Shown here: piece after piece, positions 11,385 through 24,341 of the stretch | Numbering within the stretch: position 1 is the stretch's first letter | How the letters are laid out: every line of letters starts with the position of its first letter | Source: Dendrolimus kikuchii | Taxonomy: Eukaryota; Arthropoda; Insecta; Lepidoptera; Lasiocampidae | Direction of reading: 5' to 3' | DNA: 64,000 nucleotides | Assembly: GCA_019925095.2 (NCBI GenBank) | Contig: CM034415.1 | Location: 10,585,833 to 10,649,832 of the forward strand | Translations under genes and position numbers: made by a program | The notes under the pieces: model-generated | Database searches by the model: none | What the model saw: the letters and a program-made list of their open reading frames with translations, nothing else | Told to the model about the DNA's origin: nothing

Positions 11385-11580
11385 ATAATAAAACTACGTT
11401 TTAACGGTTTTAAGCGCGGTAATTTTATTTGATTTTGGTTTTTCCGACGTTTCGGCCACTTTTCAGTGGCCGTGATCACGGAAGACAAAGATGTCAAGTG
11501 AAAAGTGGCCGAAACGTCGGAAAAATCAAAATCAAATAAAATTATAGCGCTTAAAACCGTTAAAACGTAGTTGTATTATG
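11385..11580. mobile_element. Foldback element with 82-bp arms
   Basis: Arms 11385-11466 and 11499-11580 differ at only about four positions, with a 32-bp loop. CCGACGTTTCGGCCACTTTT is the conserved core. No coding content. It lies between CCAP and trissin. Confidence 0.85.
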
Positions 11581-11760
11581 TACCTTAATTAGTTTCACTG
11601 AAGATATTATTTTTGTGTTGATTGCAACTTAATAACCAAAAGTTCTCTAAATTTAAATATATTACAAATAGTATATAGCTTTAAGGAGGCTGTCACCAAT
11701 ACCTGTGATTCACAAAATTTAAATAGAGTAAATAATTGATTGCGAACATTTTATGTGTTT

Positions 11761-12000
11761 GTGTGATACCAAAATTATATTCTTATGCTGGGGCCGCACT
11801 TGCGATAATGTTAAACGAGAAATATATTGACTGTGACCAAATAAACCTTATGTTATGTAAGTATTTCGAAACAACTAGTGTTATACCAAAATGATATTCT
11901 TATGCTAGGGCCGCACTTGCAATAATGTTAAATGACAAATATATTGAGTGTAGCCAAATATACCTTATGTTACGTAGATATTTCAAAACAACTACTGCCA
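11761..12000. repeat. Tandem duplication of about 118 bp
   Basis: ATACCAAAATKATATTCTTA and GCTRGGGCCGCACTTGC recur at 118-bp spacing. Two copies, about 85 per cent alike by eye. Confidence 0.8.
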
Positions 12001-12960
12001 TCTGTTGAAAAAGGTTTAGGAACAAATTTGATTGATTTTGATATTCTAGGAATAATATTTGTCTGTATCTATCTATCTATCATAAAATTTAGAAAACTAT
12101 TTAATTAACCTTATTGAGTCAAGAATATATAAACGCCCCTTATATTGGACAGTTAAGTTGAACCAAGTTTGACTAAAGTTTATCGTACGATGGTGTGTTC
12201 AGAAACGCAATTTTATAAGTTATTGAACCGATAGCGCTAACAAACAGTTAAACTATAGTTAAAAGTAGGTCTGAAACCGGGCATAAGCCAATTTAAAAAT
12301 TACTAGTATTGCCTATATAGTCAAAAATACAAAAGTGCCTAGTCATTCAGCAATTATTAACATTGACTTATTTTTAAAAATACCAATTAAAGAGTTAAAA
12401 ATTAAACTCATACATACGTTATCTGTCAATATTTAACGTCATTAAAAATTAAAAATAATATCGCATTACAAATAATTATTACACCCATCGCTATATCCGC
12501 GTGAAACGGCATGTATATGTAATATTATCCCAGATGAGGCTCCACCATAAGGAAAAAGAATGTGACACGTGACATGACAAATAGACTGAAAAATGTTACT
12601 TGTAAGTAAAAGAAATTAATAGCGTAAATTTAACAACGAATTGATGAAATACTGTCCACTTTGGTTCTGACAAATAAGGAAAAAGAGGCAAATTAATACA
12701 AAAATTATACATAGTTTTTTCGTATATCACACACACGATTATTGCAATTACACTGATATTTAACTTAGTCAACTTAAGGAACATCTAAGTAAGATATTAA
12801 AGTGGAAAATGTTTTCAATTAGCCATTAAAATACGATATAAAATTTTATTTCAAAATCTATCTGGTTACAAAAAACAGGTAATATAGAAATTAACGACAT
12901 AAATGAAGAATTAATGAAAATAAAGATCATCTAGACCCAAAATATATAGGGAGACAGGTT
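12000..12960. other. AT-rich spacer downstream of trissin
   Basis: No gene or clear repeat seen. It contains AATAAA on the minus strand at 12845-12850, a possible trissin poly(A) signal. Confidence 0.5.
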
Positions 12961-13064
12961 AATTGATTAAAAAAAGTTAGAAATATTTGGACCTCTCATA
13001 GCCTTGTATTACTTAAAGTATCACATAGTACAACTGAGTATTGCAGCCTTAATTTCTTAACGAC

Positions 13065-13226
13065 TTAAGCGTCATAGCCCTGCAGCCGATTTTCAAATGG
13101 ATCCTCAATGAAGTAAGGTTTGAATTCGCTTGGCACGTAGTTCAGGTATTGGTCCGGAACATTCTCGACAGTGAACAGGCTGTTTGGCTTCGCGGAGTCC
13201 AGTTTCTCGTGGTTTAGTGACCAGAA
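13065..13226 (-). CDS. Trissin: Trissin exon 3 (C-terminal propeptide)
   Basis: The acceptor is TTCTTTCAG. It encodes 53 residues, FWSLNHEKLD onward to RLQGYDA, then TAA. It is acidic and aromatic with no further dibasic site. The nearest AATAAA on this strand is at 12845-12850, about 215 nt past the stop. Confidence 0.9.
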   Translation of the reverse strand, partial: FWSLNHEKLDSAKPNSLFTVENVPDQYLNYVPSEFKPYFIEDPFENRLQGYDA

Positions 13227-16200
13227 CTGAAAGAAGATGGTTATAATTTCTTTTATTACATATAATTTTATTTAATTACATATAATCGAATACAATGCAA
13301 GACAATTTAACTTATTTGTATTGTATTCTACTCATAGTCCCTCAAGACTATAAGTAGAATACTGAGCCCAGATCACCGTCTTCTATGGGTAAGGTGCCCA
13401 GAAGGCTGGTTACGTTTCCTCGCTGGATCGCCATACTGATCCGTTGGCCGAGGTAAGCACCAGCCCTCTGATCACCCGAAGAGTCAATGAGTCGTTTCGA
13501 TAAGTTTTGGTAGAGGCTCATGGCCTCAGGACCCCACGGTCCAAGCGTCTCGACAGCAAACGGCACAAGCATATAACTCTCACTGAATGTTCCGTCCTTG
13601 CCTAGTATAAAGTAGGTAAAACATCGCTCCATCAATTTTGCTGTCTACCCTCTTTTCTGTCTGAGGCGACGCCTAACGCAGCAGGGTATAGGCAGGCATT
13701 TTTGATCATTCGGAGTCAACGTTTGATAAAGAACACACTGCGCCGTGCGCTCATCTTTAACTATCAACCATTCTGAACTTCAGCTAATTGTGATTACTGG
13801 CCGTGCCAAAAACCTTTACGATACTTAAGCTTAATCTAGTGCCGTGTGCTGTTCCTGTGTGTAACCTGAATTGAGCCAGGAGAGGGCGGATCTCAAGGTT
13901 GGTGGAGCTTCTGCTTTTCTAGTGCAAGGGTCTAGGTCATATCTCTCTCATACAGTCCATTTTGTTGGTTGCATATTTGCGCCGCTTGAGTGATTCGGCT
14001 GTTTCCGCCGCTAAACCGGCTGATTTAGACGTGTTTGGCAAATGGGATGCGGCTAACGTGTCTACGCAAGTCGCATCTCACACCAAAGGCTTGCCACGCT
14101 GCCAGGGAATTAGAATCATTGTTATAGATTGATATAATTTAATCATTTATGAGAGAGGAAATCCGATTGAGAACCATCAGTCACGCGATTGGGAAAGTCG
14201 CTACCGGTGTATGGGATTCATCAGATCGGGATGGCAGTAACATCTCGCGTGTGAAATGCTATTGCCACAACACAGTTACGGATACCCACTGAAACTCCTG
14301 GCTGATCCTCCAGCTTTTCTTGTCCGGGTTGTGAGCTCACTTGTGCATTTACTTAACAGGCCCCCGTTTATCCGTGCAGAAACGGAGAAAGAATACAATT
14401 TCCTGCGGCCGGGAGGCCTGTCGTAAGAGGCGACTAAACAACCCACAGCCAGGTGGTAGAGTATTTGCTCGACTGGATAGCGACCACCCCTCGTCTAAAG
14501 TGTGTCGCCATAACAACCTTGAGTTGTGTTCCGGCATTAGTGACCAGATACCAGTCTCCCTTAAGAGAGCAGCAGCGCATTTGTAGCACCTTTGGTGTTC
14601 CAAATGTCCATAGGCGATGGTAACCGCTTTCCATCAAGTGGGCTGTCTGCCTATCTGCTATACTCCAACTATAAAATGTATATTATGTTATACTTACGTT
14701 GTCGGGTCCACGTTTCCTCCTCAGGTAGTTGAAGCAGCAGGATCTGAAGTGCCTGGTGCCACATGCTGACGCGCACTCACTTCCACATGAGTCGCAAGAG
14801 AGGCCTCCTGCCCAAATCGTACTGCCTGTTACCGTAATTAGAAAAAAAATATCAATAAAAAATTCATAAAAGAAAAACTAATGATATAGGGGTAAACTAC
14901 CATTGTTAGCATCCCCTCCCCTCTCAGGAATTGGCTCCATGTTAATTTATTCCAAACATTAAGACATATTACATATAGTGATGCTGAGTAAAATTGCACA
15001 CTCTAACATAGACTCGCCTTATTCATTATTAACCGACTTCAAAAAAAGGAAAACGTTCTCAATTCGTCGGGATCTTTCTTCTTTTTTTTAATGTATGTTC
15101 ACCGATTACTCCGACATTTATGATCCGATTTACGTGAGTCTTGTTTAGTTTGATGCGTTGCCATTTGGTCCGCTAAAAATTTAACATAGTTTGGCCCAGT
15201 AGTTTTCATTTTACGAACATTTTCTTGTTCCCGTTTCTTGGGACCTATATTTTTTAAGGAGCGCGGCACCTTTCGTATGTTCTACCCATACATAGCTAGA
15301 CACTAAAAAGTAACAAAAAAATAAAAAAAAAAACTTCATTTAAAAAAACCGACATCCATTTCTAAAGCTATTAATATATATTATCTAAAACATCTTAAAG
15401 TCAGTGCTTAGTAATTTTCAAAATATAGTAATTTTTATGTTTTACTTTGCACCGACTTCAAGACGTTTTAGATAATATATATTAATAATAATAGCTATCC
15501 GTGCAGGAACGGAGAAAGAATACAATTTCCTGCGTTGGGGCGGCCTGTCGTAAGAGGCGACTTAACAACCCACAGCCAGGTGGTAGGGCATTTGCCCGAC
15601 TGGATGGCCACCACCCCTGGTCTAAAGTATGTCGCCATAACAACCTTGAGTTGTGTTCCGGCATTAGTGACCAGGTTCCAGTCTCCCTTAAGAGAGCAGC
15701 AGCGCATTTGTAGCACCTTTGGTGTTGCAAATGTCCATAGGCGATGGTAACCGCTTTCCATCAAGTGGGTCGTCTGCCTGTATGCTGACCGCCTGCAATA
15801 AAAAAAAAAAAACAAAATTGCTTTAGAAATAAGTTATTTTATACTTTTTAGTTTATTAGTTATGAGACTTCAAAAAAACCGACTGGTTTTTTTCTAAAAT
15901 ATGTTTAAAAGTGCCAACAAGACCATTCCGGAATCCAATACAATTGTTTGTTCCTCGGATATCTAGTAATTATGACAGGTGTCATTTGTGACCCCAAAAT
16001 GCCGGTTAAATTAAAAGGACAGGTCTATAAATCCATCATTAGACCTGTCCTTTTGTATGGCAGTGAAGCGTGGCCTGTACTTGAGCGACACAAGCAAGAA
16101 CTGCGTGTCACGGAGATGAATATGCTGCGATGGATGTGTGGAGTGACGCGGAAAGACCGAGTCAGGAACTCCCGCATCCGCGGCAGTCTTCATGTCCGTG

Positions 16201-19200
16201 ACATAGCAGACAAATTGCAAGAGTGTCGCTTACGTTGGTACGGCCACGTTTTACGGAGACCGGCTAATTATGTGGGGAACAAATGTCTAGCCATGCCGCC
16301 TCCGCCAGGTCCCGGTCGAAGGGGAAGGCCCAAGAAATGTTGGCTTGACGTTGTGAAGGATGACATGCGTACCAATGGTCTCAAAACGGGGGATGCTGAA
16401 GACCGCGCGAAGTGGAGTAGAAAAAGTAGGAAAGCGGACCCTGGGCGTCGGAGTGAACGCTCCGAACGCAACCGGGAATTAACGCTCGGATGATGATGAT
16501 GATAGTAGCAACACCTCATACCCTACTCCGAGCTTGTCTTAACCAGTCGGCACTAATGGTCTAATATCGGAAGTAGCCTCGGTGAACTTGCAGCCCAAAT
16601 TTTCACAACCTTTAGCCACACACACCCAGTTTGCCCTAGGCCTATTTTGTACTTCTAAGTCTCAGCCTTTCCTTCATAAAAAGCGCGGGGCACATGGGAG
16701 GAGGGTGGTTTTAGTGGGTAGTGGGTTGTTGCCCGTGCAACTTCTTTGAGTCTCCACACAAGCTGGCTTGATTAGTGTTCGGATTGCCCCTTGTCAAAGG
16801 GGAAAGCCCTCATGATCAACTATGGTCTAATCCCTTGCAAAGGACCCAGTATTGTGCGTAAATAGCATTTCCCCGCCTTAAAAAAAAAGGCCTATTTTGC
16901 ACGGCATTTTTGAGAGTTATGCAGGAAGCGGTTGGTGAATCACCGGCTGCCCGTTTCCCTATGATCCCTGAACATTGCAACGGGCGATCCCATATTCCCA
17001 GATCCCTAGTTCCATTAACAGTACATCCCAATAGCAAAGTAGCTTTTGTTCTCATTGTCTACAATTTTTACACTGACCGGGGCTTGTTCTTGGGTGCATT
17101 GAAGGGACTTCTAAGTGTTGGCCTTCCCATGGCCCCACGCAAGCCCTCTAAAAGTCCGGGCCATATTTATGGCCCGTGGTCTTCAACGACTTGTAATTAT
17201 TATTATACAAAATAAACATATTAAGATATCTTAATATTTTAAATAAATTGAGTGGGTGCCAAACATTGGGTGAGATGCCAACAATGACATATGGTAAACA
17301 AACATACATTGTATATCCACAAGCTAAGCAAGTTACACTTGTGTTATTTGTAATATTCAACAAACCACTCTGATGCTGTCCCAGACACCCAAACTACAGT
17401 TAATAGACTACATAGCATCTCATCTACATAACTATCATACCAGATAATACAGCCAACAAGTTATATATATACAAACAAGTCAACTATCTATCATATGCAT
17501 AGATGACTTGTTTGTTATATTTAGATGTCATACTATTACGCTACATAACATGACAGTCATCTACGTAACTATGATATAATCAATCAATACAACTAGCAAG
17601 TCATCTATATAACAAATAAGTCTTAAGGGGCTTCCCTAAGAAAGTTCGCTTCCTCGCTCGCGCATTACCATGCTTTTGTAGATGTAAATTGACAGAATTT
17701 ATTTAGGACAAATCTGTACTGCACAAATATTAAAAATAAAATAAATTGTCGCAACAACTACACATAATTTAAACTGCGGGTTTTAAGTGCGGCAAGAAGT
17801 TTTGGCCATTTTTCAGTAGACGTGATAACGGAAGACAAAGATTATTTTATCTCCCATTGCTTTTAACATTTTATAAAATTATTATATTTAGGCATATTGC
17901 TGAAGAGTTCCTTGCGCTGCTTCTCTTCAAGCCACAACTTGTTGCGCAGCGATGGTAAATTAGATTAGGCTCCTGTAAATAAGAACCATAAACAAAAATT
18001 TAAAATAATTAAAATGACGAAGTTGGTGGTAGGCTAAAAAATAACTTTAACATTACTCATGACACTTGACATCTGTGTGTTCTGTGGTCATGGCTACAGA
18101 AAAGTGGCCGAAACGTCGAAATAAAAATCAATAAATAAGATTCCGTACCTAAAACCATTAAAACATAGTTTTAATAAAATTAAGTTTAATTAAAATCACG
18201 TAAATTATGTTCCAAAGAAATTTGATTTTATTTTTATATACATTTATATTCATAAAACTTAATTTTTGTAAAGTGTAATAAGTCAACGTAGTTTTATTAT
18301 GTATACTATTCGCAGAAACTTAAGTAAATGTTTCATGTAAAGTGTTAAGTATTTGTGAAGCAAATTTTTTATGTCTGAAACCTTAGGTACGTTAAAATTG
18401 TTTTCTTTTTTGAATTAAACATACGTGATCTGGCCGATTGCCAGATTTCAAGGGTGCAAGGGTAAGAGGGAATGGAGATAAATGGACTCACCCGTAATAA
18501 TAAATGTCTTTACGACGGATCGATTCAGACTGATCGTTGAGACGCGGAAGTGCGGGGTAAATTACTTTTTCGGGGAATCATCGTTCGTTACGCGGTGGCG
18601 TGAACATCCTGGGGCCCGGGGAAAAGGTGACGGCTCCCATTTATAGTGCTGACTAAGTGCTGTTGTCGTCGAGGGGAAGACGAGCAATCTTTGTGACTGG
18701 TCTCGTTAAGCTGCCATCCTTGGTGCTGAGTTCTACGACTCGGACGACGTCATCCCTTCCGGGCAGAATCTTCTTTATTCTTCCCATCTTCCACTGGAGT
18801 CTGGGAAGATTATCCTCCTTTATGAGTACCAGCTCACCAATCTTGGGTCGACTGGTTTCCGTAGTCCATTTAGATCGGGATTGGAGAGTGTGCAGGTAGG
18901 ATTTCGACCACAAGGTCCAAAATCGCTGAGCCAACGCTTGCACTAAGCGAAAACGTCGTAGGGTTGATGGAGGAGAGGATTCATGGGAATGTTCGGGTAA
19001 TGCGGTAAGTGGGCGACCTATAAGGAAATGACCAGCGGTTAGGACTTCGAAGTCTGTAGGGTCTGAAGACAGAGGGCAGAGTGGTCGAGAGTTGAGAACG
19101 GCCTCAATACGGGCTAAGAGTGTAGAAAATTCTTCAAAGGTCAGATGCTGCTCACCTAATACGCGATAGAGTAATTGCTTAGTAGATTTCACGGCTGCCT

Positions 19201-22200
19201 CGTGCAGACCGCCAAAAGAAGGAGCTGAGGGCGGATTGAGCAACCATGTGATCTGCTGTGTGGCTAGCTTGTGCGTAATTCTATCATCATTGGCCTTTAA
19301 GAAGTTTTGTACTTCTATGAGCTGATTTCTTGCGCCGACATAGTTTGTACCGCAATCAGAGCGAATTAGGGTAGGGATTCCGCGCCGACTAACGAACCTT
19401 TGCAATGCCGCAAAAAAGGCGTCCGTAGAAAGTTCCGAGACAGCCTCTAAGTGCACTGCCTTGGTGGCGAGACAAACGAAAACACAAAAGTAGCCTTTGA
19501 GAAGTTTGGCATTGCGTAGAGTACTTGATTTAATTAGGAATGGTCCGGCAAAATCCGTGGACACTTGACTAAACACCGGTTGTGGGCTGACTCGATCAGC
19601 CGGTAGGTCGGCCATAAAAGGGGGATTCGGCTGAGCTCGATGCCTAAAACAGCGTACACATTTAAAGACACGGTGACGAATGACTCGCCTTCCAGATAAA
19701 ATCCAGTATTGTTGACGGAGTAGTGCGTGTAGTGTATCTGCGCCCGGGTGGCAGTGTATAGTGTGGAAATGATCTATAATTAGGTCCACAAGGGGGCTTG
19801 AACTGGGTAAGATGAGGGGATGTTGTGTGTCATATCTAAGGGCTGAGTTGGACAAGCGCCCTCCTACTCTAAGAAGACCATCCTTGAGAAAGGGCGAGAG
19901 GCGTTGTATTCGCACTGTACATAATTTGTTAGTTTGCAGTCGGTGGATGTCTTCAGCGAACATATTTTGTTGGACTGAGCGTACCCAGTGTAAGAGCGCT
20001 TTCTTACGTTCGTCTACGGTAATGGGACCAACGATGCGAGAGTGAGAAGATACCAAGCAATTGTGTGCAAAACGTTTAATACATGCGGTTACGCCTACAA
20101 GTGTGTCTAAGGAGCTGAATCTCGTGAGTAAATCCGTGTCTAGATCAGGAACCGCGATGTGAGCTACCATTTTTCTGGGTTTTAGACCAGGCAGTACGTG
20201 ATGACCCAAAGCAGGGGGCATCGTGGGCCAGGTATCAGGTGGGGCCTTGAGCCAAGTAGGCGACCACCATAGGTCATAGGCTAAGAGTTCCTGTGCTGAT
20301 ATTCCCCTGCTAGCACAGTCGGCAGGGTTAAGAGCTGAGGGTACATGTCTCCAAGTAGGGTTACATGGATTGGCTGCAATGGCAGAGACTCGATTGGCCT
20401 CAAAGACCTGTAGGGATTGAGAAGGAGTTTTAAGCCAGGCGAGTACGATAGTACTGTCTGACCAACAAAAGTGTTGCTGAATGGTAATGTGGGCAGAAAG
20501 TTGAACAGAGACGCGAGAAATGAGCAGCGAAGTGAGGTGTGCAGCTGAAAGTTCCAGCTTTGGTATAGTCTGTCGGGTTTTAATGGGGGCTACCTTGGAT
20601 TTAGAAACAAGTAGTCTGACGTGTACCTGACCCGTGATATTCGTTTCATGAAGATAGACTGCGGCTGCATATCCGGATTCGGATGCATCGGCAAAACCGT
20701 GTAGGGTGTAGGTGGAATCTTTGCTGGTGCAAATTGTTCTGGGGAGTCGAAGAGCAGAGAGTAGAGGTAAGTCTTCAAAAATGTGCTGAAATTGAAATGT
20801 GACATCATTGGGAGCCGATTCATCCCAGTCTAACTTTAGAGTCCATAGGTGCTGAATGAGCAGTTTTGCGCGGAAAATAACTGGGCTGATCCATCCACTA
20901 GGATCGTATAAACGAGCGATGGTACTGAGTATTGACCTTTTGGTAAATTTTTCCAGTGTAGGTACCGAAATGTGATATGTAAATTCGTCCGTTTGGGGTA
21001 TCCATTGCATACCAAGTACCTTGATTGCATTGGAGTCGGGTACAACATCAAAATCCTTGGGTATGTCACATTGATCATCCGGGAAGCGTTCTAAAAGCTG
21101 ACGAGAGTTTGAGGTCCACTTTCGCAAATGAAATCCCCCTAGGGCTAGTAACTCAATGAGTTCAGTCTGCAGAGCTATTGCCTTGTCAACTGAATCATGC
21201 CCAGTCAGAATGTCATCCACGAATATGGAGTGCGTAAGAACCTGTGCAGCCTGGGGAAAACGGTGACCTTCATCAGTGACCAGCTGTATAATAGATCGAT
21301 TGGCGAGGAAGGGGCTGGGTCGTAGGCCATACGTGACAGTGGACAGGGCGTAAGTGAGCAGAGGTTGATCTGGAGAAGAGCGCCATAGAATGAGTTGGAA
21401 CCGTCTGTGGTCTGGGTGAACTAGTATATTTCTAAACATCATCTGGATGTCTGTACTAAAGACCACTTTGTGAGTACGAAAATTTAGAATGATGTCAGTA
21501 ATATCACGTTGGAGCGGTGGGCCAGTGTGCAGACAGTCATTAAGACTGACACCATTAGAGCTCTTACAGCTGCCATCAAAAACCGTGCGAAGTTTTTCAG
21601 AGTTGGCTTTGAAGATGCCATGATGCGGGACGTAAAAATGGTCTTTTCCTTTAAATGTGCTGGGGTGACAAAGAGCCATGTGGCCCATGTCAATGTATTC
21701 CTTCATGAAGTCGATATATTTTGAGCGGAGGGTAGGATCTCTTTGGAGTTTGCGCTCCAAATTAAGGAATCGTCGTAGTGCAATAGCGTGGGTTGCACCG
21801 AGCTTAGGTGCCTTTGTAAGAAAGGGAAGGGATACTATGTATCGCCCTGTGGGATCACGTGTGGTGGTAGAACGAAAGTTCTCCTCACACTCGTCAGAGG
21901 TTGAGTTGTCCTTTGATTGCACTTCTTCGACTTCCCAGAATCTCTCCAGAGCGGAGTGTATTTCTTTATTTGAGTGTTGGGGTTGTAAACAGTCAATATT
22001 TACTAGTGCTGAATTAACTTGAGGCTCAGGCTTTGTGTAGTTTGGATTGATAGGACCTAAAAGAGCGAAATTGAAGATCGTGCCGAAGGCTATTGGCCTG
22101 CCGGGGCCCAAAAAAATTTTGTTACCATCCAAAATTTGGCCCAAGACATCAGAACCCATAATCAAGTCAATAGCGGCTGGAAAACGATAAGACGAGTCTG

Positions 22201-24310
22201 CTAGGGGAAGCTGTGTCGAGTCGAGGAGTGGAACAACGTCAGGTAACATTGTTAATGGTAAAAGACCTGTCAAATCTGGTAGAATGTATGCCTTTGCGCT
22301 AATTACTGGGACTTCGGTGTGAATAGGGCGGAATGTGATGGTAGTTGAAGAACTAGAGTTTTGAGTCTGCTGATTACCGACTCCTGTAATTTTTAGTTCT
22401 GTGTGCTCGACAGGCAAACGTAATTTTTGTGTCATAGTTTTAGTTAACAAGGTTAGCATGGAACCGCTGTCTAATAATGCTCTTGCCTTATGAAATTCTC
22501 CAGCGTTGTCTGCTAGTTCTAGGGACACAGTGGGTAATAAAACTGGTGGATCGTGTACTGTAATGTGCTGAGTATGTGCTGAAATATGACTGTCATTTTG
22601 GTTAGCTTTATCAGAGGAAGTAACAGGGCTGCCGGGCAAGTGATTATTATGATAAACTTTATTATCATAGTGCTGAGTATGAAACTGGGATTTATTTTGT
22701 TTACGTGATGTAGTGGATGGTGTATATTGTAGCGATGGTATGGGTGGGTGTAGTGTAGTATTGTGTAAGTGAGTAGCAGGTAGTCATTGTTGTGAATTAA
22801 TAGGTGAATTACGACGAGAAGAGTTTCTTGATTCCGTGGTTGGGCGGGTGTGTTCTTGTCCTCTTAGTTGTGGGGGCAAGAGGTGAGAATTGTCATATGT
22901 GGGTGATTCAAAGCCACTGCGATGTAAGGTGGTATGGTGTTTCTCGCTATCACATTCTCTACACCGTCCTGTGGATCTGCACTCGTCAGAGTAATGGGGT
23001 CCTAGACACTTACGGCACCGTTCATGAGCTTGGATAAAATCCCAGCGCCCTTGCGTAGGCTGTCTTAGGTATTCACCGCAGTTCAGCAACCTGTGTCCTC
23101 TAACGTGACACCAAGGGCAGTAATAATTATTGGTCGGTGCTGGTGGGTGGGCGGAATCTTGTGCTATGGGCTCGAAATATTGTGTAGACTGTGGGTATCC
23201 TTGAGCGTACTGTACAGGGTACGCTTGACTTTGTAGAGGATATGCAGGGCGCGTTAAAGGTGGGCGGACGGAAGTAGTGGGCTGAAAACGAACGTGCCGA
23301 ATTTCTGGTCTGGGTGCAGAAGCGCGTGGTTGGTACCGTGCTGAGGGAGAAGCACGTTCAGTTTGTCTGTATGTCGGGCTGAGGGGAGGGGGGGGTGGGT
23401 TATATGTCTCAGTTTCTGTGCAACGTGCATGGTCTTCTAAGAATGTGATTACATCCTTTAAGGTGGGCAGAGTGTCTGAAGACCCATGCGTTCGTTCAAA
23501 TAATGTGCGAAGCTCGCCCTTTAACTTCCGCACTACTATTGACACTAGGACGTAGTCTGAGTCATGTAGTGGTAAGTTTAGGTTTTTAAGCGCCGATTGG
23601 GTTGAAATAAGAGGGGCTAAAAATAACTGTCTGATTTGTGAGCGGGTGGTGATGTGGGGTAACTCTAGTATCATATCTATAAACCTATCAATGAGAACTC
23701 GGCGATTTTCGTAGCGATTGGCAAGTGTTGTCATCGCTACATCGTAGTTCTCATCGGTAACCTTGAGGTGTGATACCATACTGAGAGCTTCTCCGGAGAG
23801 GCAAGAAAATAAATAGTGTAATTTAACTGCACCTGACAAATTACCGGCAGTGTCCGTAAGGCTTTTGAAAATTGTTATGAAAGATGGCCAATCCTCAAGC
23901 TTGGAAGAAAATTTGGGTAGATCTATTTTGGGCAGAACAGTAGACGTGGAGAATGTGGGCGAGCTTGGTTTGATGCTTGAGCTGATGGTGATGTTTGCCA
24001 CCAAAATTTTTTCATATGCTTCTATAGCCGAGGTGTAGTAGTCAAAGTACCATTTTTCCACTTTGTCGTCAAGGTCTTTAGAGTCCAAGATCTCATAATA
24101 TACTGTATCCAACTTGCCCTTTATATCGTCCAATTTTGTAAAGCGCCCTATGAAATCGTTTACACTATACTTTTTGTCTCCTTTTAATATAAGGTTAGCT
24201 ATCTCTAATAGGAAAGTTATGTACTTATGGGTTTGCATAAAGATGGCAGATTGCGATTTGGTAGGCATGACGATGAGAAGTGCACAATAAGAAAAGGAAA
24301 AGCAAACGAG

Positions 24311-24341
<31 letters not shown>

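Larger units (their letters stand above)
9000..13060. other. Intergenic spacer between CCAP and trissin
   Basis: No coding signal on either strand. AT-rich, with three inverted-repeat elements, one tandem duplication and several TTTATT or AATAAA hexamers usable by either convergent gene. Confidence 0.8.

Noticed and set aside
18657..24038. Plus-strand open frames opposite gag and pol
   Set aside because: Shadows of the minus-strand BEL polyprotein; no start context or domain.
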